Positions 1-12,837 of a stretch of 64,000 nt of DNA are shown here, in pieces. The notes beneath the pieces were generated by a model. That model did not search any database. It saw only the letters and a program-made list of their open reading frames with translations, and had not been told where the DNA came from. The position numbers and the translations under genes were made by a program. Source of the stretch: Trichinella spiralis (Eukaryota; Nematoda; Enoplea; Trichinellida; Trichinellidae); NCBI GenBank assembly GCA_000181795.3, contig CM012953.1:3657484-3721483 (forward strand), read 5' to 3'. The first letter of the stretch is position 1; each line of letters starts with the position of its first letter.

Positions 1-959
1 CAAAGTTTCTTTTGTTACAAAACATCCATATATGTATTTTTATACATGTCGATGAGTTTTGCTGTTTGTATGAAAAATTCTGTTTGACGTTCATACATTT
101 CATATAAAATACAGTCCAACTTGATTAAGTGCACAAAATTTTGGCCGAAAAAAAATTCCCTGTAGTTAATTAAACGGTAAAATAATGGATAAGTGCATGG
201 AAATTCTTGCCAAATTCCATGCTCACTTATAACCAAGTTCAAATACAATTTGAAATGCAACATCAAACAGATCAGCTACATCATAAGCGCTGCTTTTGAT
301 GCGGAATATTTTAATATTTCGTTATCATTGAAATATACATTGAAAGGTTGCAAATATAAATGAAAACAGATGGCAATTTAAGTGTTCACCAACACAGTAG
401 TCGGTTTCGTTCAGATGTTGGAATAGAAATTTTACAATTTACACCAAATATATAAAACTAAATTTGTTTCTATAAACTTCACCACAAATAACATATTTAA
501 ATAAACAAATTTTCAATGAATGACAAAACTTCAAACACAATAAAATTTTGGAATAATAAATATTTCCATTTTTTATGTTACGTCACTACTATTAAAGTTG
601 CATAATCCTAAATGGAATATGTGAGCCAATGAAATGAAAAATTATTACAGCTAATCACAAGGGAAAGATTTGAATCAATTAGACAAGTAAAACCAATAAG
701 ACAACGACTAGACGGCCCAATAAAATAGCGTGGTCAACGACCAATAAGAGTAACGTGGGACCGGTCTGGACCAAACAAGTTAAACTGATAATAATTAATG
801 AGTATTTGAAAGTTTTTATAGTTTGTTTAAAAATGGTGCAATGAGAGATTTTCCCGTTCGATTTATAATCGTTTTTCACAAGGTGACTAAAACTTTTCAG
901 TCATTACGTGTAAGATCCTTGTCAGTTTATATGCATGATTTTTACTAAGTAAAGCAAGC
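1..959. other. AT-rich intergenic DNA
   Basis: No gene can be supported here. The open frames are short and lack splice or homology support. One segment around 675-780 resembles an arm of the ATTGG-rich inverted-repeat family and is listed separately. Confidence 0.5.
675..785. repeat. Solo arm of ATTGG-rich inverted-repeat element
   Basis: On the minus strand this stretch reads GGTCCC, then TTATTGGTCGTTG, then ATTTTATTGG. The right arm of the foldback element at 4411-4657 shows the same motifs in the same order (GGTCCC, GTCGTTGG, TTTATTGGC). No matching opposite arm is seen nearby, so it looks like a decayed or solo arm. Confidence 0.4.
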
Positions 960-2455
960 AAATACCAACACGCACTTAATCGATAACACACGAGGAGACT
1001 ACTGATTCGCACCATAAGTCTTTACATATTCGGGCATTACCGTTTCCTTTGTCTAAGCAGCCAGTTGGTGTCGCCTACATTATTGGCGTTGCTGCTGGGT
1101 CCACCGGTTTCAAAATTCCTTCTTTCATTAGTTGCTGAATTTCAGTTTCTTTTGACTTTTTTAATGAAAATGCTTTTCTTTTAGCATCGAGTGCTATCGA
1201 TTCTACTCCTGGTTTTAAATATAATTTTGTTTAAAAGTATTTCTGATTATTTCTACTTTTCCATCGAATAAATCCACGAGCTCATTCATCGACTTTTCTT
1301 GGTCATTGTCAATCACTGATTCTGTCTCTTTTATATTTTTTCTTAAAAATTCTTTATTCTAATTTTATTCAGAGATGATATATTAAAAGCAATTGCCCAT
1401 TTTAATCCAAATAAAGCCACATTTTATGTTTTACTGACAACCGCAGGCACAGCTTTTGTATTGTTTCTCATTTGTATTCTCATTGTTAGTGTAGAATTTA
1501 ACATTTGCTTTGCCCAGTGTTTCTAAAGGTGTATGGTCATATACCACGATTCCTTTCACCGGAGTCAATTTTCGATGTCCCAGTTTTTCCACTGCTTTTT
1601 ATTTATTACTGATATAGATACCTCAGCATTATATTCTACTTATCAACACATCTATTAGAGCCTGAGGTGTTTCAGTATTTATGTTTTTCACTAATGCCAG
1701 AATATTGTTTTCTTCTGATTCTGACTCTAATTCATCTTTCTTTTGACAACTGTTCACATATTTCACCGTTTTATGTTTCTCTGCAGTAGCTGCCAGCTTT
1801 TTTGTTTGACACATTTTTGCAAAATGCCCAGATTTTCCACAATAAAAACATTTAATAAATTGAGTTTTGCAGTCTCAATTTTATGCCATTTGTTAGCACA
1901 TTGTAGGCATGTTTTTTCTTTACTGTAATTTTTGTTGATTGAGCATTGTTTGTCTTTTTCAAATTTTTTTAACATCTGTTGTTTTCTGTGTAGCCTAATT
2001 GCAACAGTTCCATGGCTAGTTGATTACATTTGAAGATCGAATTTGTTTTTCACATTCTAATCAATTTGTCTATCATTGTCGAATTTCAATTCCTGTTTTT
2101 TATGATTAAGCCTAATGACGAAGGCGTCTCCTAATCTTTCATCAGTCTTTACCAAAGTTGCACTTTTCATCACCTTTCTTCAAACGGCTAACGTAGTTCG
2201 TAATGGACTCACTATATTGATGGATAATTTCACCAACTTCCATTCTTGCAATAATAATGTTCACTTTTCGTGGATACAACACTTTGAAAATCTATTTGAT
2301 TTATTCATAAACGCACTCATGTTTGTCCATCGAGAATACATGTCTTCGCACGGCTTTGAAGTGCTTAGCTGTGACGTAAGCGAAGTAAAAGCTCAAGTTG
2401 TGCCATGTTCAATTCATTATCTTCATTTTCTAGGCCTTTTACATAGCACACGTGC
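960..2455 (-). mobile_element. Ty3/gypsy LTR retrotransposon fossil (gag to start of RT)
   Basis: The minus strand carries, in order, a gag-like stretch (around 2100-2260), a CCHC zinc knuckle of the CX2CX4HX4C type (around 1820-1870, reading CFYCGKSGHFAKMC), and near 970-1160 the beginning of a gypsy reverse transcriptase (reading QLMKEGILKPVDPA). This order fits a Ty3/gypsy gag-pol. It is clearly broken, with several interruptions and no long intact frame, and lacks most of pol. No LTRs were recognised. It looks old. Confidence 0.7.
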
Positions 2456-2890
2456 TTAAAGTAACATCTTTCTGAGTTTGATAGTCAAAATACAGTGGTT
2501 AACAGGAAAATCTCTCCATACGGATTGCTATTGTGTCTTTTTCACGTGTCATTTTGAAAATTTGCCACAAGTGATTGAAAATTCAGTTCTACCGCGATAG
2601 TTACTGAATATTCTTCACCAAATATGCAAGATCATTGTCAGTTTATTTTATGATCTTTACTATGTAAAACAAATAGACACCAACACACGCTCAATGGATA
2701 ACACACACGCATGCACTCAAACAAACTTACAGTACATCTCAATGAGATGCTAATGTGCAGTTCTGATTTATCTCAAATAATATGTGTTTCATGTGCTGCA
2801 ACATGCAGCTTTAATGATTATTTTTTCCGCAAATTTGAATTGATATTTAGCAAAATACATATGAATTTGAATTTCAGCGGCATTTTGTCC

Positions 2891-3802
2891 ATGGATAAAT
2901 TTTTAATGAGAGAAAATGAAAGTGAAGATGATGCAACTTTTCTTGTAAATTCCATCTCGCAAATCAGTGCAGATGCTTTCTTTATAACTCAAAAGCTGCA
3001 TTCGAATAATGACCACTTTGACGTTATATATTACAAACAGATTCTACCGAAAAAATTGGCAGATCGTTTGTTAATATATTGTGAAAAAAATATCAAATAT
3101 TTTACTGGTAATTTGGCAAGAGTATTCCTGTTCAATCAGTGGCATCCAATTCCAAGGAAGCAAATGGCAATGGGCCATCCGAATTTGCACTATCGCTTTA
3201 GTGGGAATGTAATACCGGCAAAACCATGGGATGCAGTGGTTTTAGCGTTGCGCAATTTGGTTTCAGAAATAACTAAATGTGATTTCAACTTTGTTCTCAT
3301 TAACAGGTATGCCTTTTTCTTTTTTTCACGTTGGACATCTGAAGAATAACTTTTTTGTTTAAAGATAATCATTATTTTATATATTACTTTAAATATATGT
3401 ATAAATATTATTTAATTTTTTCTAATGCATTGTTAGCTTACTTCTAATTGTATAGAAATGATGAAATTTTTATTTATTTTAAGATATAAAGATGGACATG
3501 ATTATATTGGTGAACATCGAGATAATGAAAAGGAACTGGATCCATCCTCGCCTATTGCATCAGTAACAGTAGGCGAAAAGCGGGATTTCATTTTCAAACA
3601 TTACAGAGTGAATCATCAGCCAGCTGCAGCTTCTGAAAAAGTGTGCATCGCTCTGGAACATGGAAGTATGCTTTTGATTTCTGCTGATACAAACCGACAT
3701 TGGTCTCACAGTTTGCCGAAGCGAAGACACTGTCAAAATGTTCGAATTAATTTTACTTTTCGAAAAATGAAATTACAACTAAATGAAGAAGATAAAGATT
3801 AA
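2891..3802 (+). CDS. ALKBH2: ALKBH2-like DNA oxidative demethylase
   Basis: Fe(II)/2-oxoglutarate dioxygenase that reverses alkyl lesions such as 1-methyladenine and 3-methylcytosine in nuclear DNA. Two exons, 2891-3306 and 3484-3802, join in frame across a 177-nt GT..AG intron and give about 244 aa (human 261). The start MDKFL matches the family's MDRFL. The first exon carries YFTGNLARV, WHPIPRKQ and the YRFSGN hairpin. The second carries YKDGHDYIGEHRD with iron ligands H150 and D152, then HWSHSLP with ligand H214, and RINFTFRK with R226 and R232 for 2-oxoglutarate. All key residues are present, so it should be active. A 3' splice-site consensus (TTTCAG) lies 13 nt before the ATG. It converges tail to tail with the minus-strand gene at 4249-5265. 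Confidence 0.95.
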
Positions 3803-4248
3803 AAATGCTACTTATATAAAATGGAATATATTTTTTATTTCACGCCAGAAACAAATTTTAAATTTTGCATGAAAAATTTCACTTCATGAAATTTACCCAA
3901 AACCGTAAAATGACAAATCTAAACTACTAACATGTCAGTGATATTGCAACACAGTAGCAATGTTGGCTGATCATCACATTCATTTTTACATTACTGACAA
4001 AAATACTCATTGCAAATAAAATAAAATTTCTGATGCTGCAAATGGTTAAAATTATAGCTGAAAATCTGCAGAAATCTTCAGTCAGATGGTTACTGTTTTT
4101 CAAATTAAAAGAAGTTTCAGCTTTCCGAAATCTCTAAAATTCAAATTCAAAATGAATCCCACTGTATATTATTTAAAACTTTTTATTTTTACCTTGTATT
4201 AGCATTCAAAAACTTGTAGCATTCTAGTCTAAAAATGATGAATTTGCA

Positions 4249-5265
4249 CTAATTTTTCACTTCACTTAGAATGTATGCAAAATTACCTCTCATTGGTGGT
4301 GATGGATCTTCCCTTCCACGGATTCTAGCAGTTGCTCCGGCTTCATTATGATTGGCATAAAAATTATGCATTCGATTCTATTAAAAAAATTATCGTAATT
4401 ATTATTCGCTTATCTTTGTTGGTCCCTGCCTTTTATGATTGGTCATTGGTTTCATCTATTTCATTGGCTATTTTTATTTATCTGTGATTGGTGGATAATT
4501 GTTTGATAAATGTTGGCGTAATATAACCATTAACAAGGAAATAAATTAATAAATAAAGCAAAAACAGTAAAAAAAGTGAAAATAGCCAATAAAGTAGCTG
4601 AAACCAACGACTAACCATAATGCAGTAGTGAAAATCAATAACGGGACCAAATATGTAAACCATCATGTTTTAATACCTGATGTTGACGTCGTCTAACTGG
4701 TGATCTCCGACGTATATCAGCTAGCAACCTTCGGTTTACCTGATTAGCTACTAAAGTATACTTCATAATAAAAACAAAATAATTACATCATTGTTGTTAT
4801 TTAAATATGATAATTAATAAAATAAAACAGATTAAGTTTTTTTAATTATATTAATTTCCTTGTAAACAATGTTTCTTACAACGTCCAATACGAACTGGAA
4901 ACGACTCAGTTAATGTCTGCAATAAATTTAGTAAATTAATTGAAAAAGTGGAATCAAGAATAACTAGAAATTATTACTAGAACATACGAAGGAGGCATTT
5001 CATTAGGATCCATATTTTCAATGTTTCTTACCACATACTGCCTCATCATGTTATGAATGATAAGCACTAAACAACAACAAAAATGTTTTAGAAATTAAGC
5101 AGATGCAATATTGTTTTTACCCCTCTGAAGAAATAGACGACGGTTTGATGATCCTCTAAGCGGAGGGAGCACCTCATTTGTGGAATAAATATCCAAGTGA
5201 AAAAGCACATTCCCACCTCTTATGCCGGTAAGTTCTATCCGGCGTTCAAATCGTGAATTTTCCAT
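4249..5265 (-). CDS. Unrecognised five-exon protein, about 155 aa
   Basis: I do not recognise this family. Five exons (5265-5121, 5066-4984, 4916-4880, 4750-4677, 4377-4249) join in one frame. The protein starts MENSRFERRIELTGIRGG, is basic and arginine-rich in its second half (RRLLADIRRRSPVRRRQ), and ends FAYILSEVKN. No signal peptide, membrane segment or catalytic motif is evident. Support is phase agreement at all four introns, an acceptor (TTATAATAG) two bases before the ATG, and long open frames in AT-rich DNA. Weak points are the exon 2 donor (GTTCTA) and the choice to read through a possible donor (GTAATT) in exon 5. The last intron is almost filled by a foldback element at 4411-4657. 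No transcript evidence is available here. Confidence 0.5.
4411..4657. mobile_element. ATTGG-rich foldback element (MITE-like) in an intron
   Basis: The left arm (about 4411-4480) and right arm (about 4577-4657) are inverted copies. Both, read inward, contain GGTCCC, TTATG, a GTC(A/G)TTGG block and ATTGGCTATTTT. The element has no coding capacity and sits inside the 298-nt last intron of the unrecognised gene. The ATTGG core recurs at short intervals within each arm. The inserting transposase family is unknown. Confidence 0.6.
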
Positions 5266-8200
5266 TGCTATTATAAAAGAAATTCTATTAAAAGTATTTG
5301 AATTTAACTTTATGAAATATCAAAACATACTTTTATCATTTATTTAATTAATTAATGCATACTTTAAAAAATTCATTTCATATGTTTCTTATAAAAATAA
5401 ATAAGCATCACAGAGTACAAGTGCATGTTTCTCATGCAATAAATTTAAAATTCAACAAATTGAACATATTGTAAATGTTGAGATTATTATCAATATTACG
5501 CTGACTTCGACTGCAAATGAGTCACGTGAGCTGCAAGACATGCAGCTAACGCAACATGAAAAGAAAACATTTTTACGTGCGTTCGCACCATACCAGGAAG
5601 TAGCCTTCACTGAAGCTTTACAACAAAATAAACACATTTTTTCAAACTGAATTTTTGTAAAAATTTTAACAAAATTGAACAGAATTATTTTTTAGCATCC
5701 ATAAACAAAAATAAATTAATACATGTCTGTACTGTGAAAAATAAAACAGCTTCTGTTGCATAATGATAGCACCTGATTTCTACCGATTATTATAAAAGGA
5801 AATATAAAGAAACATAACAATAAAAGTTATTTTTCGAATGATTATAATTAATAAAAAGCACATTTTAATGTTTGCTTTTATTATTAAGACATTATTTACT
5901 AATATTTATTTACTTGAACAGACTATTTATCTCATTTCAGAATTCTGTAAGATGCTGTTACATTTATAAATATACAATTTAGATATGCAAACTGCTGTTG
6001 CTACTACAGATACAACTGTTGTTTTTCTGAAAACTGTAGAAAATTTTAATAAGAAATGATAATACACATGCAGTTTCTTGAAGAAAATAGAACAAATTGC
6101 TTAAAAAAGATAAATATCATATAAAAATCTCGATAAAGACAATCTGCAAAACCTTTTATTAACTTATTACGGTTGTTTACTCTGGCAAAAAGTAATTTAA
6201 CATAGAATTTAGCATACAAACAGAATTACAGCCGTAATTATTAAATTTTATTACTTGCATCAGCAACGGATTCAAAAGAAAATGTGTATCAACCTTTTCT
6301 TGTTTACCTCAGTGTTGTAGCACGATGCTGCAAAACAAGACTTAAATGACAGTAAAGTTGGTGAACTGGTGATCAGACGGTGATTGATTTTCAGGATTAA
6401 TATAATTTGTTGATATGCAGGCTCTTATTCTTTTTGTATACTTTGACTTCAGCTGTCGATTAATTTATATAACTGTACGTAAATTTACGTAATGAATTAC
6501 ATAACTGATATATTTTGATAGTTTGTTCACATGCAAACTAACTTTTTTTCTGTTTCAGAGATAATTGGACTGCTTTATAGTGCATAATTCTGCTTGAAAA
6601 AATTTTTTTAAGTATCCCTATTAAAATATTTTTATCTATTATTTACTTTAAAAGCAATATTTTGTATTTTATTTTACGTCAATCAAAAGTATTTTTATTA
6701 ATTTTTCGTATTTTAATATAATTTTTTATATTTCAATACATTTTTTTAATAAAAACAATACATTTCGGTGTTTAATTCATATTATTCATATGTGGTTCAT
6801 ATTATAAATTATCACAATCATATCTGTAAATTTCTTTTATAATAATAAATTTATTTTTTAAATTTAACTTTAAATATTTAAAATAAAAGCATTAACTTTT
6901 TACTATGATTCTCTTTGTAATTTTCAGAAAATGGTTTACTAATTAAATAAAGCCAAATGAACTTCAAGCAACATTTAATATGCATGAATGTTTGATATTT
7001 AAAAAAACATATTTTATGTTCAAGAATATTTTCTAATGCATTTTTTTACTTGCTTCCTAAAATCGAATAGACAAATTATACTGTAATCGGTGCATCAATT
7101 TTCTTTTCTTTATACTTTTAAGTATACTTTTCATTTCTGTTTGCACAATTTGAAATTTGTAAATTGTCGCCTGTTGAATTTTAGTCTATGTATTTTAATT
7201 TTTTACGTAAGTGGTTTTTAATATTCTCTATGATTATTATTAAATGTTGTTGCTTTTGTTTATACAATCCTAAATTTTGTTGCTCACATAACATTCTATT
7301 GTTTTCAATTCGTATTTTTCTTATTAAATTTTGATGCAAAATTGATGCTCACAGACAAACTATTTTTTAGTTCTGGTACAGCTGACATTGTCAATTAAAT
7401 GCGATTCAGATCTTTTATTTATTTGGAAAAATGCAACAGTCAATTCAGAATATCATATTATCATTTATGTATAGAGGGTAACTTCTAAATAGATGCTTTG
7501 CCTCTTAAAGCTTTGAAGATACTGCTAAATGTCATTATTATTATTTACAATAAAAGGCAGTAATTAATGTATTACTGTCTGAGCAGAAATGATAAATAAA
7601 ACAAAGGAGGTGTGATTTCTTATGTAACATAAATACATTAGACAGAACTAATTATCAACAGTTTCATGAAGTTATTTGTAAGATGTATTAATATACCTTT
7701 CTTCTGTTTTGAAATTCATCAAAAGACTAAATTTGTCTAATCATCCTGGTAATTTATATGAAATAACCCCCCTCGACTTTTAGATCTTTAAATGCTCTCT
7801 TTTTTAATTAAGTGAGATAAAAATTTGCAAAATTTATTGTTTTTCTTTTACATCTTTATTATCTTTGTCATATAAAATTCTTTTTTGACTCTTTAGGGAA
7901 AATTTTTCTATTTTCCACACAATTTCATTATAAAAAATAACCATTCAATGTGGTGGTGACTGTGAGGCTTTGTAATCTAGTTATCTTACATCAGAATTTA
8001 ATTTTATAACCATTCATCAATAATAACGTAAAATATCTGTGTAATATTCAGCATTCAGTTATCATCAGAACCAAGACTTTTTGTACACTCCATCTGCATT
8101 AACAATAAAAGCCCAGTCGCTTCAGTTTCCTGAAAGTCACTGTTCATAATTTTTAGCTGTAGTTATGTAAAACAAACGATGAAATAAAAATGCTCTTCTA

Positions 8201-9433
8201 AACTGTGATTTTAGTTATTAAAGAAACATTTTCATCTGTTCTGTTTGCTGTTATCTGTTTTTAATTATTTTGTTTGAATTTAGCTGCTTGATCGCAGTTT
8301 CTTTAAGTTTGACCTTGAAAAACTAGTAAGAAAGTTAATTTGATCAGAATTTAGCTAAGCTAGTTTTTTTTTATGTGAACGCTAACAGATGCATGAATTT
8401 TATGGTGACGCACACTGGCAACAAGACGATGTTTTGATGATTCTGACTTTATTAATTTTGCTTTGATATATTCATTCATGCTTTTTTCTGTGATTCTATT
8501 TTTCTTCAGTCGCAGCTGCTAACTTTTGAAATTTATAGCTATTAGCGATCTCATTTACTATGAAAAAATATTTTGATTGTAATTTCATCGAACAGTAGGT
8601 GATGGACATGAAGATGAAAAGAATAGCAAGCTTTACTAATAAGAAGTTTTTTTGCCATAAATGGAAGTTAATCAAACCTGGCTTTGCTGCAGGAAAGGAG
8701 GAATTTTTTAAGTTTATATTGCTTATTTGAATATGGCTGACCTTTCTGAAGCGTTTTTAGTCTGATAATTAAAATGACTGTGCTTCAGCAGTCAAAGAGA
8801 GTAGAGAGCATAAATTAAAATATGTCAGTGAAATGAAGAAACGCTTAAAATTTAATTTTGTATTATACATGTAACCGTTGTTGTTAATAATTAATCTTTT
8901 TTGTTCAGAGTTGTAGAAAGGTGAAGATAGAATTTGTAATAAATGTATACTGATTATCATTTTACTGTATATAATATGCTATTGTCACATAATAAAAATA
9001 AAACCAATAAAAAATCATTTTAATATTTCATAAAATTTTAATTTACAATAGATATCTTGAAAAGTTATTTTCAGAATAATACCTTCTAAATATATTTAAA
9101 TCTTAAAAAATAATATATTCCTAAACTTCATTTTAAATCTGAAAATATTAAAGTACTTTTTAAGTCAAATAAAATATTTAGACCAATACATGATCAATGG
9201 TTTAGACAATAGTTAGGCATTGCTAATTAAGCATTGGCCAATAAAATTTTGCGCCAATGAGAATGTGATCAGGAAACATTTTGGTCAAACTATTGAAGTA
9301 AAAAATCACAAAAAAAGTTGACTATAAAACAGTGGAAGTTTATCCATATTAAAAATGTAAATTTTTTTATGCTGCAAATGCTAACAATGGTCTTTGCAAA
9401 TTGAAACAACTTTAGTAGAGTTATGGCTCTCTA
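5266..9433. other. AT-rich gene-poor stretch
   Basis: Very AT-rich with frequent stops in all frames. The only unusually open stretch is 5405-5650 (plus strand, 82 codons without an ATG, overlapped by a 61-codon minus-strand frame), which is discussed as a finding. Around 9175-9300 a few ATTGG/CCAAT motifs recall the repeat family, but no arms could be paired. Confidence 0.4.
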
Positions 9434-9660
9434 GGGATAATTAACCCTGATTGCAGTGTTCTCTTATTGGTCTATACTTTTCATTGGTTTTGTTTGTTCA
9501 TTAGTTCAAGATGGTTTCAGTGATTCGATCTTACGTTAATATTTTTTATTGACCTCTAAGCGATTAGATTTCATTAGCTGATATTATATTAACAAATAAC
9601 TTGTAATTGTGCATGGCTGCATTATTTTCATTTTTATTGGTCAAATATTTACATTACAAT
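9434..9660 (+). repeat. Left arm of a 3.2-kb inverted-repeat pair
   Basis: Begins GGGATAATTAACCC and contains several ATTGG and TCATTAG motifs. Read in the reverse complement, 12425-12630 aligns along most of the length, sharing for example GATAATTA(A/G)CCC, TTATTG, GATTC(G/T)ATC and the GTAATTGTG/GTGATTGTG block. A third copy lies at 12838-13020. Arms have diverged visibly, so the pair is old. Confidence 0.6.
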
Positions 9661-10538
9661 TTTTATAAAATTAAGCATATTTCTCAATAATTTAAATTTT
9701 CATTAATAATAATCTTCAAGTCTCCTGATTTATTTTAACAGTCATTACTTTACATTTTACATTTTCAATATTTGATTTGTTCTACGTTTTCAATTTTTTA
9801 ATAAGTGTTTTCCAAGACAATTTCTGTTATTACTGTAATCTTACTGTAGTACATTAGAGCCGTACAGAATGTAATGCATGAAATAAGCCGAGACAGTGCA
9901 AAAAATTAGGAAATCAGTGCTTTTTTATCAGTATCAACAACTGAACAGTATATAATAATTTATTATCATCAACTAAAACAAAACTGAGCAATTCCAGAAT
10001 AGTAACAATAAATGAAACTTTTTTCTGATGATTTTAAATACTGAAATTGCAACATTGATTTTTCCATTATTTTTCATTCTCATTTCTTTATTTTCCAACA
10101 TCTGCATTTGCACAAACAGTAGCGCCATTCATGAATAAATTAAATATGTTGGCTCCACACTGATGTCATTTTAGAGAAATTCTGAATTTTTCTGGCGTAA
10201 TACCCTGAAGTGCTGCTAAAATTTAGTGAATTCAGCAATAGTTGAGAAAATACTGTTACATTAGCGCATATGGTTTCTGAAGCGCTTATGTAGGCGCTAT
10301 GATTATTTACATGTCATTTTTTCTTAAAGCTTGTTACTTCTTTGATTTATTATAAAATTTTTTCATCCACAGATTATTAAACTATCCTTGTAGTCTGAGT
10401 ACTAAAATGAATTGCAAGAATAGAGCAATAATAATTAATAGTCTATTCTTGACTATTCTTATACATTTATTGTACAAGTTAAAGAAATACTGTTCTTTAT
10501 TTAATACCACATACATTTATATGTGAAAATCAACTGAC

Positions 10539-10736
10539 ATGAGCAATAATATACAACATGCTTATGAAGATGAGTTTTTATGGTCAGCAGAATTCACTGA
10601 TCATATGCATCATGTGACTTCTTTAATTAACAAAATTCAAATTATTCTGATGGCATTTCAAAAATTAGCGAACAACCTTGATTTAAACAATAAAAACAAA
10701 CAAAAAATGCAATTGAAAACTGTGGGAGCAGGATGA
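10539..10736 (+). CDS. Small hypothetical ORF, 65 aa
   Basis: An ATG-started frame reading MSNNIQHAYEDEFLWSAE and continuing into a probable helix (SLINKIQIILMAFQKLANNL). It is more balanced in composition than the surrounding AT-rich DNA, and the predicted helix is amphipathic-looking. I do not recognise a family, no splice partners were found, and it may be chance. Confidence 0.2.
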   Translation: MSNNIQHAYEDEFLWSAEFTDHMHHVTSLINKIQIILMAFQKLANNLDLNNKNKQKMQLKTVGAG

Positions 10737-11760
10737 CATTTGAAATAGCAAGCTACGGTTTCACGCAAAATAATAACGGCAGCAGAAAATTTTTTTCAAT
10801 TAATTTTTTACAAAATATTATAACCCTTATAAACATATATGCATGTATATACATTTCTTTTTTTATAATTTGTAAACAATAATTCAGTCAATCACTTATT
10901 ACAAGATGCTTTACAGCAACATTTAAGATTTTTTTATGAATATTTTTTTTCTAAACTTAATAACAGTTTACTTTGTTTTTTCTGAAGATGACAGTATTAA
11001 GCAGATAAATTTTTTGTCTTCTAAGAGGTTAAGTACATTAAAATACTGTGCATAAGTTTTGATTATCTTTATAGAAAAATGTACAACAGCTATGTATTAT
11101 TTGGAAAGAAATATTTTAGCAGAAGACATTTTTAGCATTTAGTTTTTATGGCATGTAATTCATAAATGCACAAATGCTTATCTGGCAATAAACGAGGGAG
11201 CAGCAAGACTACAAGCGTTACTTTTGATTTCTAATATTTGACTTTTTGCTCATTGAATATTTTTCAGAGAGTGACAAACTACACTGGATGCATTAATTTA
11301 TCATGTGCAACTGTTAAGCTAATGGCACAATTTTAGCGCAAATATGATGATAAACAGCCAAGTTGTCAAAAGTTGCAACTATTGAGCTAAAATTAGGAGT
11401 GGAAACACAATCAGCAGCTAGCAGCTTTTATCATGCAATATAAAAAAATTTATTTTGTATTCCATCGAAAAAGTTTAATTTGAAGCTGATAAGTGATAAA
11501 TAGTATTTATTTCTTATTTTTCATAGAAAATTGTTATACCTGCAGAATAAACATGCTGATATCATAAATAGTAACACCACAATATTACTGAATGGAGCAA
11601 AAATGAAACTTCAGCAAACTTGTCAACAGCATTGTTGCAAGAAGAGCTGTGAATTTCAAGAAAGAAATTTCATCTTTAGATACATTTCTTTGTGAATGTT
11701 TCAATTTAATTTACAGAATGATTTACTCTGATTTCAACTGTTAATATTCGATTTCATTTT

Positions 11761-11954
11761 TCTGATTGGCTGTTTGCTGATAAACTGTACGACGTTTGAT
11801 CGGTAATTGTCGATTGACTTATGTTATTTTATTAATTAATTAATTTATGAAGAAGAACTACTGATCAAAACTAAAAAACTAATGAAATAGCATAAGTCTA
11901 TTGCCAATTACTGATCAAACACTATACAAGCTATGAGCAAACAACGAATCACAC
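11761..11954. mobile_element. Short foldback element (MITE-like)
   Basis: Two arms of about 75 nt are inverted copies. The left arm GTTTGATCGGTAATTG and GACTTATG return on the opposite strand as GTTTGATCAGTAATTG and GACTTATG. Outer ends carry GTTTGCTGATA and GTTTGCTCATA. The centre is (TTAA)n-like DNA. There is no coding capacity. Confidence 0.55.
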
Positions 11955-12424
11955 AAAGGGGACAGTATGAGGAAAATTGAGCAGGTAAAATCAGAGTACC
12001 CTGAGTTTTCAGTAAATAATAATTAATATAATGGCAGTACCATAATAGGAAAGCATCATCACATCTTGGTTCAGTTTAAGTTTTTTCCTTGTATGTAATA
12101 TATTTAATTTATTTGTTGCAGCAAATATTTCATTATAGACATGTTTTATTCTTTTAGTATTTGCATTCTTTTTGGATTTAGAATATCACTCAAATATAAA
12201 AAGAATTTGATTAGCACAATCAAGCTGCACTTTTGTGCTAAGTCAAATAAGCACAAGTAAAATAAAATCAAAAATCACTTTAAAATATTAAAGTTTACAG
12301 AAAAAACTGGTTTTAAAAAATTACAACAGAATATTTTCAAAGGTAAAAAGCTTTAGAATATATGATACAAATAAATTAATAAAAATTAAAATTTATTGCA
12401 TATTATATTTAATGCTTCTTAATA

Positions 12425-12630
12425 AAAGAAAGGTAAACATTGCAACCTCTCACAATCACAATTTATTAGCTAAAAAATATTTAGAAATTAATAGTTAATA
12501 GATCTCTACTCATTGAAGCAAATAAAAAATATTTACATTGGATAGAATCATAAAATCAGCTCAAATCAATAAACAGATAAATCCAATGACAATCATAGAC
12601 CAGTAGAAGACCAAAAGGGCTAATTATCTC
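12425..12630 (-). repeat. Right arm of the 3.2-kb inverted-repeat pair
   Basis: Inverted relative to 9434-9660 and direct relative to 12838-13020. It ends at GGGCTAATTATCTC, the counterpart of GGGATAATTAACCC on the left. No clear target duplication is visible outside the arms. Confidence 0.55.
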
Positions 12631-12837
12631 TGCATATATCATCTTTAAGTATAATTAATGTATATACATATTTATACATTAAACAGTTGAAAATATTGAA
12701 CAAATCAAATGTAAACAACGTATAAAGTGGTGCTATCGTAATGAATGATAAAATGTGATTACAGGGAATTGTAATATCAGTAAAAATTTCAAATTATTGA
12801 AGATTGCACTGAATACGAACAGTGCAATGAAAATGTT

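Larger units (their letters stand above)
9661..12424. other. AT-rich interior between inverted arms
   Basis: About 2.8 kb with no recognisable transposase or host gene. One ATG-started open frame of 65 codons lies at 10539-10736 and a separate foldback element at 11761-11954. The stretch may be element interior or simply host DNA between two independent insertions. Confidence 0.35.

Noticed and set aside
2115-2459. 114-codon plus-strand frame
   Set aside because: It is the antisense shadow of the gypsy gag region on the minus strand.
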